From JANQPA01 sp964628385 (GTDB taxonomy: Bacteria > Bacteroidota > Bacteroidia > Chitinophagales > Saprospiraceae), in the NCBI GenBank assembly GCA_964628385.1, contig CAZVOD010000059.1, forward strand, positions 1 to 28,042: DNA of 28,042 bases, written 5' to 3'. Under the pieces are notes generated by a model, which did not search any database, was not told the origin of the DNA, and saw nothing but the letters and a program-made list of their open reading frames with translations. The position numbers and the translations under genes were made by a program. Shown piece by piece: positions 8,238 through 16,469 of this stretch (its first letter is position 1; the number at the start of each line of letters is the position of its first letter).

Positions 8238-11200
8238 TTAGCGGACTAAAGTCGTTTGTCCCCGATATACTTCTGTGCTTCCATCCTGAAATGCTGCTTC
8301 AACGACCCAGATGTACACGCCACTTTGTGCTGCTTGATTTTTGAAGTTACCATTCCAGCCATTGCTCTGGTCATTGGCCTGAAAATCTAGTGCCTCATAA
8401 ACCAGGGCGCCCTGCCGATTAAAAACCTGAAATCTTCTGATCAAGGTGTTATTATCACCGTGCACAATCAGAAAATCGTTATTGCCATCGCCATTGGGCG
8501 TAAATCCAGTGGGGACTAGTAGAACCTTGGGTTTGTTCACCTGAATACTTATAAAGTCATTGCTAGTGCATCCTTCGGCAGTAGTGGCAATAAGTTCATA
8601 AGTGATCGTAAAGTCAGGTTTGGCAATGACTATTCCACAGGTATCACAATTGAGCGTACCTCCATAGGGGGCTTTCCAAAAAAGAGAAATATCACGGCCT
8701 TCTCCGCCTTCAATTATAGAGCGAAGCTGTAAGCTGTCACCAATATCAATACTTCTGTTCTTGGGCACTGCTCTGACAGAAAATGGCTCCGGCTCATTGA
8801 CCAGGACATCCTCAAAAAGTAGGCAACCTCGCTGATCCCTGATAAATATTTTGTAGCGATCAGCCTGTAAGCCCAGAAAAGCATTAGAAGTTTTGTAGTC
8901 TTTGTTGTCCATGCTAAAGCTGTAGGGTGGGGTGCCACCCGAAACATTTACGGTCACTGCACCATTACGATCACCAAAACAAGATGGCGGTTTGACATCA
9001 AAAGTAACGTCAAAAGGGTCCGGATGAAAAATGACAGCACTTCCCGTAGCGTCACAGCCGTTAGAGTCCACAATAACAACACTGTACTCTCCCGCAGATA
9101 AGCCAATAGCAACAGCGGTAGTATCACCGTTTGACCAACGGTAGCTGTAATTCCCCACGCCGCCTTCTGCGATCACAGTAGCTTCCCCTTCCTGCTCGTT
9201 AAAGCAATTATTATCCTGTGTTTCAAAGCTCAGTCGAATAGGGGTAGGTTGTTGGACTTCCAGGGTCTCTACATTGCTACAATTACGGCCATCGGTGATA
9301 GTCACCGCATAAGTACCCGCTCCAAGGTTGCTGGCCATATTGTCTATACCATTTGCGCCACCTCCCCAGGAAATCTGGAAATTATTGCCATCGCCACGGA
9401 TATTTTCCAAAACAATACTTCCATCGTTACCACCAAAGCAGCTTACATCTGTGATGAATGGATCAAAAGCTATTTCGGCAGGTTCATCCATGGTTCTTCT
9501 TTCTACGGCAGTACACCCGATAGGGTCTGTCACAGTTACTACATATTCCTGCCCTCCCAAAAGGCCTTCGATAGCCGAACTAGTCTGCCCGGTATTCCAT
9601 TCAAAAGTATATTCCTCGATATCATTGCCCGTGCCACCAGTCACAAAGTTGATTCCCAAAGCTCCATTGTCAAAACCATGGCAGCTAGGTGGTGATATGA
9701 TAATGTTAGCTTCAATTTCCGGTAAATCCCGCAGCTTTACGGTATCAGTAGCCGGACAGCCTTTGCTGTCCGTCACAGTTACCATTACAATGGTAGAATC
9801 AAGGTTGACAGCGCTAGGAGTGGACTGCCCATCCGGCCAGTTGTAAGTAAACGGAGCACCATTACCGCCCGAAGTGCTTACGGCGGCAGAATTCCCCATT
9901 TTTCCAAAACAACCGCTTTCTACCTGGAAAGCATTAATGGTAAAAACAGAATCAGGCTGTGTCACTTCCACAGAGCTCTCCGCCTCGCAGCCATTTTCAT
10001 CAATAGCTCTTACTTCGTACCGGCCTGCTGTTAAATTCCTGATTTGTGCTCCCTCCACACCGTTGTCCCAAATATATGTGAAGGAACCAGTGCCGCCCAT
10101 TCCTGTTGCCATTGCCTGGCCATCACTGCCATCCCGGCAGGAAACAGCTAATACTTCAACTGATACACTGACGGAGTCAGCCTGCTCAACAAACACCTGA
10201 GTAGTTATCGAACAGCCATTTTGATCACTAATCTCTACGTTGTAGGTACCTGAATTTAGATTGTTGGCTACAGAATCAATTTGGCCCAGCGGATCATCCC
10301 AAAGATATTCCAAATTGCCTGTACCTCCCGAAGCAAAAACGGTGGCCCTACCAGTACGAGTGCCAAAGCAGCGGGTAGGTTCCGTGATTACGCTGTCAAT
10401 CCTCAGAGGCGAGGCAGTAGTAAGGTTGACGCTAGCAGTCAGTGAACAGGCTCTGGCATCCGTAACAGTTACCTCATAATTACCCCGGCCTACCAAATCA
10501 ATAGCTGATTCTGTTGATCCAATATTCCAGTCAAAAGTATAAGGTGGTTCTCCACCGCTTACTATTGCCAGGACGCTTCCGTCAAAGGTATTGGTACAGC
10601 TGGGCGGTCGGGTATCCAGTGATAAAGTCAATAAGGGGCCGCTGGTCAATGTGATAGAATCTGTGACAGTACAGTTATTTTCATCCGTAACCGTTAGGTT
10701 ATAAGTTCCTGCTCCTACATTTTCCAATAAAGAAGTAGTGGATAAATTATCTTCCCATAAAAAACGATACGCACCAGTACCACCAAAGGCAACAGCTTCA
10801 ATAATGGCATCTGCACTGTCCGCGCAACTGATAGACTGTAGTAAATCCAGAGCGACCTCCACTGGCTCTGGTGAGGCTATTGCTGTTCGCAGGGAATCCA
10901 CACAACCTCTGGCATCTCTGACTAAAAACAGCCGGCTTCCCCTTCTGACATTTGAAAAAGTCACCGTATCACCAGAAAGTAATTGATTATTTCCCAAAAA
11001 CTCATAAGGAAGCGTTCCGCCCGAAGCTGTAAAACTTACTAGGGCATCGTTTGTATTGCTGCACGAGGTCCCCGTTTGATTGACCAACTCCAAAGCCAGG
11101 TCACAGGGAATAAAGCGACAGGTATCACTGACTACGAGACTGCTACAAGTCAGACCATCAAAGGATGGGGTTATGATTAAATTGAAAAATATACTGTCGT

Positions 11201-13703
11201 TATCCAGTAAATTATCAATAACCAAAAAGCCATTGGTATAATTCTCCAGCAGGACTTCCGGCTCATTATTGATGCGGTAACGGATATCGTATCGAGTATC
11301 ATTGCGCAGCGGCCAGGTGAACCTGACATCTCCTTCCGTCGAAGGGGTACAGGTGACCTCGGGAAGCTCTATGTCTTCAGGAACTTCAATTCGGATGGAA
11401 TCTTCCAGTCGGTAATCGTTGACATCTGTAATTGTGAGATAGTAAGTTTGAGTGTTGTTAGCCACAATAGTAGGCGTAGGGCAGTCAGTACAGGAAATGT
11501 TTTGTGAAGGTGCCCAGCTGTAGCTGATTTGATTGGTGGTATTAAAAGTAATGGACCAGCTTTCTAAATTGCCTAGCTCAGTATCACCAAAGCCATCGGA
11601 GACAAGCAAAGTCCACGCTCCGTTGATGGTGGCTCCCTGAAGGTCATTCCAGTTGCCCTCTGGTTGAAAATTACCCGTAAATGGCGCTACCCCTTCCCTG
11701 ATAGAGGTAACAGCATCCGGTCTGAAGCAGGTATTGAGGTAGTCGTCGTCTCCTCCTCCGTTATCTGTGCTGAGTTCGAGTAGCTGACCCGAAGGGCTTT
11801 CCAGGAAAAAGTGGATATCCTCTGCCCAGTCCGTTGTCATATCAATACATACAGATTTGATCTGCTGCAAAGGCTTGTCCAGTGTTCCTGGAAAAATATC
11901 GACTACTTCAATAACCGATTCATAAGGGCTTTCATGTGGGTGATTAGAAAAGCCCAGCTCATAGTCGGGAAAGACCTCAAAACTGACCTGTGAAGTATCG
12001 GGAATATTCTGAGTGGCATCCAATTGAATACTGTCGCCCCGGCAGAGCGTTGTATCGTTGAGTAAACCAGTAGACAGGCTTGCCAGGCAAGATAATTGGG
12101 TTGGTGCTAATACATTTACACTTAAGCTGGTATCGTACCGACAACCTAATTCATCGACCACAAAAAAGGGATAATTATTGGTGCCGGCTTTTCCGAGAAC
12201 CGCTAAAATTTCTGTAGGACTTACACTGACAGAAGAGTCATTAATGGTCCATCCAAAATCTTCAAATTCAGGTGTAAACTGCTCTAACTTCGGGTACAGA
12301 GAAGGATCAAAATCGATGCCCCAGGAAAATATAAAGCCATTGTCTACAGGCCATCGGTCTGCTACTTTTAAGGTCCACTCTCCGTTGAGCGGACAGCCCT
12401 GTAGTTGATCTAGTGGTTCAAGCGATTGATAATCATCCGGTGGTAAAGTTGTGGGTTGATTGACTTTTCCGTATTCTACCCAGTTGGGGTTAGTAGCATT
12501 AGGAGTCCAGCAATACTCGTAGCCTGTTCCTGGGCTAATATTGGCCTCGTCTCCCCGGATTGGTTCTCCCAGTTGAATAAGGGTAGCATCCGACCTTCCG
12601 GCATATTGATGCAAAAGAACGCTCTGGCCATTAGGGCAGCTTAGTTGTATTTCAAGATCACGCATCCAGCTATGCTCTATATTTAGGCAAATGCCAGTTA
12701 AATCGTTAATATCATCGAGCTGTTGTCCGGGTGTAAAGTTGTCAAATTGAACAGATGCCTGATATATAGCCCCATCACCATCCGGTAGCGGCAGGGAATC
12801 TGCCCGAAAAGCTGAAGATTGAAAGAAGGCGGTTTGCGGTACAACACTCAAATTACCGGCATCGGTCTGATTAAGCTGTGCCTTTATAGCAATAGTATCT
12901 CCCAGGCAGTAGTTGTCAGCTAATGGCTGGTTGATGGAAAAGTTGGGATCAGGAGATACCCTTACTCTTTGGCTAATAAAATTAGTATTAGTACATCCCA
13001 GTGTGTCTTCAATGGTTAATTGTACGATGTAGCCACCGGGTTGATCATAAGTGTGCCTTACTTGCGGCCCAAAGGCAGAGTGGCCGTCACCAAAATTCCA
13101 GGTAAAATTAGAGCTGCTGTCAGATTGAGTGTACAAATTGCCATTTTCAGGATAAATGCCTCTACCAATGAGCTCTAAAGTTTGTCCCTGACAAAGGTCT
13201 ATCCAGCCGGTATCGGCTACTGGTGGAGAGGACTCCTGCAGGACTGCCTGTATTAACTGACAATTGGGAATGCATCTGATATTGGCTTCCCATCCGGTAC
13301 CTTCCTCTTCATTGTTTGAACGGAAAAAAAGGGTAATACATCCGCTTGTATTGTCTGCTGAAGCCTGTATGACAAAAGAAGCTCCGGCATTAAACTCATC
13401 AGCACAGCTAATTAGATTGGCCGTAGTATCCGGGCCGTCGTAAAAGCAGAGCTGATCATCGGCAATGTCTGTACCACTAAAAGTGAGTTGTATGTTATTA
13501 CCACCAGACTGCTCAGGACAAATAGTGACAATAAAAGATTCATTGGGAGAGTAAGCCGACTCCTCCCCGCCACTATCCAGAAAAATGCCGGAACAGGTAT
13601 TGACATCCTCCCCGTCAATTGAAAAACGCTGTGCCTGACCCTCAGGGCATGAAAAAATGATACAAGCAATTGGAAATATAAACTTCAGTAGATGCTGCTT
13701 CAT
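8238..13703 (-). CDS. Giant SprB-repeat adhesin, T9SS type B cargo
   Basis: 1821-residue exported surface protein. Order of parts: signal peptide 1-24; CUB-like domain about 35-145; PKD domain about 165-250 (TWNFGDGHS, VQLTIEDTLGC); P-domain-like module about 285-475 (NGEWTLKVADRW); second P-domain-like module about 570-720 (NGAWTLLVSDGFGD); a linker; ten SprB-type repeats of about 75-80 residues from about 868 to 1640, each with an early Cys (as in PSC-G--DG) and a late GC or NC (as in VTDENNC), likely disulfide-paired; a divergent Ig-like stretch; and a C-terminal gliding-motility-type domain about 1728-1821 (TPNGDGNNDF, FNRQGALVYE, NGWNG, SGVYIW). Such type B domains direct T9SS export. 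Role is probably adhesion or gliding; no catalytic domain is seen. It is first in an operon with the PorP/SprF-like gene. Confidence 0.93.
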   Translation of the reverse strand: MKQHLLKFIFPIACIIFSCPEGQAQRFSIDGEDVNTCSGIFLDSGGEESAYSPNESFIVTICPEQSGGNNIQLTFSGTDIADDQLCFYDGPDTTANLISCADEFNAGASFVIQASADNTSGCITLFFRSNNEEEGTGWEANIRCIPNCQLIQAVLQESSPPVADTGWIDLCQGQTLELIGRGIYPENGNLYTQSDSSSNFTWNFGDGHSAFGPQVRHTYDQPGGYIVQLTIEDTLGCTNTNFISQRVRVSPDPNFSINQPLADNYCLGDTIAIKAQLNQTDAGNLSVVPQTAFFQSSAFRADSLPLPDGDGAIYQASVQFDNFTPGQQLDDINDLTGICLNIEHSWMRDLEIQLSCPNGQSVLLHQYAGRSDATLIQLGEPIRGDEANISPGTGYEYCWTPNATNPNWVEYGKVNQPTTLPPDDYQSLEPLDQLQGCPLNGEWTLKVADRWPVDNGFIFSWGIDFDPSLYPKLEQFTPEFEDFGWTINDSSVSVSPTEILAVLGKAGTNNYPFFVVDELGCRYDTSLSVNVLAPTQLSCLASLSTGLLNDTTLCRGDSIQLDATQNIPDTSQVSFEVFPDYELGFSNHPHESPYESVIEVVDIFPGTLDKPLQQIKSVCIDMTTDWAEDIHFFLESPSGQLLELSTDNGGGDDDYLNTCFRPDAVTSIREGVAPFTGNFQPEGNWNDLQGATINGAWTLLVSDGFGDTELGNLESWSITFNTTNQISYSWAPSQNISCTDCPTPTIVANNTQTYYLTITDVNDYRLEDSIRIEVPEDIELPEVTCTPSTEGDVRFTWPLRNDTRYDIRYRINNEPEVLLENYTNGFLVIDNLLDNDSIFFNLIITPSFDGLTCSSLVVSDTCRFIPCDLALELVNQTGTSCSNTNDALVSFTASGGTLPYEFLGNNQLLSGDTVTFSNVRRGSRLFLVRDARGCVDSLRTAIASPEPVEVALDLLQSISCADSADAIIEAVAFGGTGAYRFLWEDNLSTTSLLENVGAGTYNLTVTDENNCTVTDSITLTSGPLLTLSLDTRPPSCTNTFDGSVLAIVSGGEPPYTFDWNIGSTESAIDLVGRGNYEVTVTDARACSLTASVNLTTASPLRIDSVITEPTRCFGTRTGRATVFASGGTGNLEYLWDDPLGQIDSVANNLNSGTYNVEISDQNGCSITTQVFVEQADSVSVSVEVLAVSCRDGSDGQAMATGMGGTGSFTYIWDNGVEGAQIRNLTAGRYEVRAIDENGCEAESSVEVTQPDSVFTINAFQVESGCFGKMGNSAAVSTSGGNGAPFTYNWPDGQSTPSAVNLDSTIVMVTVTDSKGCPATDTVKLRDLPEIEANIIISPPSCHGFDNGALGINFVTGGTGNDIEEYTFEWNTGQTSSAIEGLLGGQEYVVTVTDPIGCTAVERRTMDEPAEIAFDPFITDVSCFGGNDGSIVLENIRGDGNNFQISWGGGANGIDNMASNLGAGTYAVTITDGRNCSNVETLEVQQPTPIRLSFETQDNNCFNEQEGEATVIAEGGVGNYSYRWSNGDTTAVAIGLSAGEYSVVIVDSNGCDATGSAVIFHPDPFDVTFDVKPPSCFGDRNGAVTVNVSGGTPPYSFSMDNKDYKTSNAFLGLQADRYKIFIRDQRGCLLFEDVLVNEPEPFSVRAVPKNRSIDIGDSLQLRSIIEGGEGRDISLFWKAPYGGTLNCDTCGIVIAKPDFTITYELIATTAEGCTSNDFISIQVNKPKVLLVPTGFTPNGDGNNDFLIVHGDNNTLIRRFQVFNRQGALVYEALDFQANDQSNGWNGNFKNQAAQSGVYIWVVEAAFQDGSTEVYRGQTTLVR

Positions 13704-13855
13704 ATTTAATTTTTATACAACTTCTATTTAAACTCCCTGTCCATTATTGGAAGAGGAAGCTAAAAAGTATTTTCCTGTTCTGATGCTCAGCGCCTTACAG
13801 GCCAGGTAGATATCGAAAAGACAAAAGGCATGTTATGGTTCCGACAGATGCAGCA

Positions 13856-13863
13856 CAAATTTA
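13856..13863 (-). promoter_or_regulatory. Candidate -7 element for the adhesin operon
   Basis: On the minus strand the sequence is TAAATTTG, an exact TAnnTTTG match. A TTTTG lies 24 nt upstream (plus-strand CAAAA at 13888-13892), a few bases further than the usual -33 spacing. The implied leader is about 145 nt. Confidence 0.35.
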
Positions 13864-14185
13864 ACTGTTAACCCGTCGGATTATTTACAAAACGGAAAGG
13901 CGCGTCTAAAATTATTCATAAGACCTTTGAGATTTATCAGACTTACTCTACATGGATCATAAAAATCCTTTCAACACCGGTAGCCACCAGGCTCAGCAAG
14001 GCTGATTTTTTCAAAAAGTCGTTAGACAAAAGTAGAAAAAAGGAAAGATACGAAAAAAGTATATTTTAAAACTTTAATAAACTTTTGGCAGGATATGTCA
14101 GTATTTTTCTATTCTTTTCATAATAGATCGGCCATCATTACTTATTCTGCCGGGTAGGTCTGATCATTTTCTTTGCTGTCAAACC

Positions 14186-14217
14186 TTGACCTATTGCGTA
14201 TACTTCCTGTACCTTTG
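14186..14217 (+). promoter_or_regulatory. Candidate Bacteroidota promoter for folD
   Basis: TTG at 14186-14188 (in TTGAC) is followed after 21 nt by TACCTTTG (14210-14217), an exact TAnnTTTG -7 element at normal spacing. The predicted transcript starts about 30 nt before the folD ATG. Confidence 0.6.
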
Positions 14218-14253
14218 ATTTTTATAATTATCAATAAACTATCCAATCCATAG

Positions 14254-15129
14254 ATGACGCTACTAGACGGAAAAGTATTAGCAAAAACAATTAAGGAAGA
14301 AATTGCTGAACAGGTTAAAAAAATAAAGGCTGAGGGAGGAAAATCGCCTCATTTAGCGGCTGTTTTAATAGGTGAAAACCCTGCCAGCCAGTCTTATGTA
14401 AGAAATAAAGTTCGCTCTTGCGAGCAGGTGGGTTTCGAGTCTACACTGGTAAAAGAACCGGATACGATTACTGAAGAGGAACTTCTCACTATTGTGGATC
14501 GGCTCAACAAAGATGAGCAGATTGATGGCTTCATTGTGCAGTTGCCGCTGCCGGATCATATTAATGCTGACCGAATTACGCTGGCGATAGATCCTCAAAA
14601 AGATGTTGATGGTTTTCATCCGGTAAATTTTGGTAAAATGGCTCAGGGCTTACCGGCCTATTTACCAGCTACACCCGCTGGAATATTGGAGATGCTAAGG
14701 CGATACGATATTCCTACTGAGGGCAAAGAAGTAGTCGTCATTGGGCGTAGTAATATCGTAGGTTCTCCGATAAGTATTTTGTTAGCCAGAAAAGCCAGGC
14801 CTGGTAATTCTACGGTTACTTTATGCCACAGTCGTACCAAGAATCTGGCGGAGCACGCTCGCAGGGCTGATATTTTGATATCGGCCATTGGTAGTCCTAA
14901 CTTTGTAACTGGAGATATGGTCAAAGAAGGTGCCGTTGTTATTGATGTAGGGATAAATCGGGTAGAGGATGCCAGCAGAAAGCGGGGGTATCGCCTGGTA
15001 GGAGATGTGGAATTTGAGGCCGCTGCCGAAAAAGCGGCTTATTTAACCCCGGTGCCGGGTGGTGTAGGGCAATTAACCGTTGTATCCTTGCTGCTCAATA
15101 CGCTGAAGGCAGCAAGAGATGAAGTTTAA
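14254..15129 (+). CDS. folD: Bifunctional methylene-THF dehydrogenase/cyclohydrolase
   Basis: Cytosolic one-carbon enzyme that oxidises 5,10-methylene-tetrahydrofolate with NAD(P)+ and hydrolyses the methenyl form to 10-formyl-tetrahydrofolate, supplying formyl groups for purines and initiator tRNA. 291 residues, normal full length. Visible signatures: SYVRNK with Tyr48 and catalytic Lys52, VQLPLPDHI, the DVDGFHPVNFG substrate loop, the dinucleotide-binding GRSNIVGSP at 164-172, and the C-terminal PVPGGVGQLT at 266-275. The start fits family starts (MTLLDGK) and a good candidate promoter precedes it. prmA follows in the same direction, but with its own candidate promoter in the gap. Confidence 0.98.
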   Translation: MTLLDGKVLAKTIKEEIAEQVKKIKAEGGKSPHLAAVLIGENPASQSYVRNKVRSCEQVGFESTLVKEPDTITEEELLTIVDRLNKDEQIDGFIVQLPLPDHINADRITLAIDPQKDVDGFHPVNFGKMAQGLPAYLPATPAGILEMLRRYDIPTEGKEVVVIGRSNIVGSPISILLARKARPGNSTVTLCHSRTKNLAEHARRADILISAIGSPNFVTGDMVKEGAVVIDVGINRVEDASRKRGYRLVGDVEFEAAAEKAAYLTPVPGGVGQLTVVSLLLNTLKAARDEV

Positions 15130-15188
15130 GCCCCCCGATTTTTTATAGGATTAAATGGTAGATGTAAGCTCCCATTCTGCCACATTTT

Positions 15189-15196
15189 TACCTTTG
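15189..15196 (+). promoter_or_regulatory. Candidate -7 element for prmA
   Basis: TACCTTTG is an exact TAnnTTTG match and is the same octamer as in front of folD. No TTG is seen at the expected -33 spacing. A transcript from here would begin near 15203, downstream of the ATG at 15155, which supports the shorter prmA start. Confidence 0.4.
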
Positions 15197-15244
15197 CCAA
15201 GTTGTTTTTTCAACCTGAGCAGGAAAATAACTGTATTGTTATTC

Positions 15245-16075
15245 ATGTCAGTAAATTATGTAAAATATATCGTCACAGGGCCTGAAGCTCATTTGGAACC
15301 TATAATGGCCCTTTTGATCAACATGGCTCCCTTTGATTCTTTTGAGGAAAAAAAGGAAAGTCTGGAAGGATACCTTCCTGCAAATCAGCGCAGCCCAGAG
15401 TTGGATAATCGTATAGCTGAACTTCTGGCGCGTTTTAACAGTAAACTATCAGTAGAAGAGGTGCCTGATCAAAACTGGAATGCCAGGTGGGAAGCTTCGT
15501 TTACACCGGTAGATGTAGGGAAATTTTGTCGGGTTAGGGCAGATTTTCATCCCGCTACTGAAAATGTAAAATACGATGTTGTTATTAATCCTAAAATGTC
15601 ATTTGGAACGGGACATCATGAGACCACTTACATGATGATAAAAATGATGGAGGGGTTGTTTATGAAAAAAACAAAAGTGCTTGACTACGGCTGTGGTACC
15701 GGGGTGCTGGCTATTTTGGCCTCTAAAATGGGGGCACAAACTGTGGATGCTGTAGATATTGAAGAACAGGCTTTCTATAATGCTATTGAAAATAATCAGC
15801 TCAACAATGTATTCAATGTACAGGTTTTTAAAGGTAACCTCAATGCCATTGCCGACACGGAATACGATGTCATCTTGGCTAATATCAACCGGAATGTTAT
15901 CCTGAATAGCTTAGCTGCCTTGAGGGAAAAGCTTAACAAAAGAGGATGTTTAATTATTTCGGGTGTACTTAAAGAAGACGAGTCGCTGATAATGCAAGCT
16001 ATTAGCGATAATCGATTTACTGTGGATGAAAAAGAAGAAAAAGGAGATTGGTTGTGTATGAAATTATGGTATTAA
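15245..16075 (+). CDS. prmA: Ribosomal protein L11 methyltransferase
   Basis: S-adenosylmethionine-dependent enzyme that trimethylates ribosomal protein L11. 276 residues from the ATG at 15245; an in-frame ATG at 15155 would add 30 residues unlike the family N-terminus and lies before the probable transcription start. The N-terminal substrate-binding domain (about 1-115, with DQNWNARWEASF) is followed by FGTGHHETT near residue 119, the SAM-binding motif DYGCGTG at 147-153, the acidic VDIEE that contacts the ribose, and NINRN at 213-217. C-terminal GVLKEDE and GDWLCMKL complete the family pattern. Cytosolic; loss is generally tolerated in bacteria where tested. A large hairpin element begins 17 nt after the stop. 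Confidence 0.95.
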   Translation: MSVNYVKYIVTGPEAHLEPIMALLINMAPFDSFEEKKESLEGYLPANQRSPELDNRIAELLARFNSKLSVEEVPDQNWNARWEASFTPVDVGKFCRVRADFHPATENVKYDVVINPKMSFGTGHHETTYMMIKMMEGLFMKKTKVLDYGCGTGVLAILASKMGAQTVDAVDIEEQAFYNAIENNQLNNVFNVQVFKGNLNAIADTEYDVILANINRNVILNSLAALREKLNKRGCLIISGVLKEDESLIMQAISDNRFTVDEKEEKGDWLCMKLWY

Positions 16076-16091
16076 GACGTTAATATAAAAA

Positions 16092-16254
16092 AGAAGCTGT
16101 TAAAATTTAGTTTTTTGAATAATATGAGGGCTATTTTTCTGCCAGAGGAGGCGCCAAAACCGGAGTTTAGCAGCGCTAAATGAGGATTTTGGTAACGAAA
16201 TATGGCTGGAAAAGAGCCTCATATTAACGGAAGTATTAAATTTTAACAGCTTCT
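16092..16254. repeat. 163-bp imperfect inverted-repeat element (MITE-like?)
   Basis: Ends are a perfect 18-bp inverted repeat: AGAAGCTGTTAAAATTTA (16092-16109) against its complement at 16237-16254. Pairing resumes inside with TAATATGAGG (16120-16129) and CCTCATATTA (16217-16226), then 16131-16143 with 16204-16216 (mostly paired), CCAAAA (16154-16159) with TTTTGG (16187-16192), and a tip hairpin TTTAGC (16166-16171) with GCTAAA (16175-16180). The whole can fold into one long cruciform or RNA hairpin. It encodes no protein. It may be a non-autonomous transposable element or a dispersed structured repeat; it may also end prmA transcripts. No clear target-site duplication is seen. Confidence 0.65.
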
Positions 16255-16469
16255 AAGTCAACCTGCAAAATGTGAAAATGAAAACCAATCTTGTAAAATA
16301 AACATAGCTGAAAAGCCTTGTTCTCTGATTGAAATCGCAACAATCAATTTCCCCAAAAACTCGTCTTCTGCACAACTTTTGACCTCAGCCCTGAAGCAAT
16401 ACACTAGCATAGGGTGATGCACTGTCGGCTTTTATCCTGATTAATATATTTGAAAGAAACTGCAACGAT
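16255..16469. other. Leader region of the 1531-residue protein gene
   Basis: 215 bp between the inverted-repeat element and the next start codon. It contains TATATTTG (16445-16452), an exact TAnnTTTG match, which would give a very short leader; no TTG is at the usual -33 spacing. Nothing else was recognised. Confidence 0.35.

Larger units (their letters stand above)
13704..14253. other. Divergent intergenic region between adhesin and folD
   Basis: 550 bp holding candidate promoters for both flanking genes (13856-13863 leftward, 14186-14217 rightward). A 5-bp hairpin followed by six T residues (TCAGC at 13993-13997, GCTGA at 14001-14005, T-run 14006-14011) is seen but too short to call a terminator. 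No RNA gene or coding frame was recognised. Confidence 0.5.

Noticed and set aside
9249..9846. Long plus-strand frames opposite the adhesin gene
   Set aside because: They are shadows of the Gly/Thr/Ser-rich SprB repeats on the coding strand.
8770..11103. Periodic DNA repeats resembling a tandem array or CRISPR
   Set aside because: The period of about 230 bp is due to diverged SprB protein repeats inside one open reading frame, with no identical DNA units.
13993..14011. Short hairpin with T-run in the adhesin/folD gap
   Set aside because: Only a 5-bp stem with a 3-nt loop, and no plus-strand gene upstream to terminate.
15155..15244. Longer N-terminus for PrmA
   Set aside because: The added 30 residues do not look like the family start and a candidate -7 element lies downstream of that ATG.
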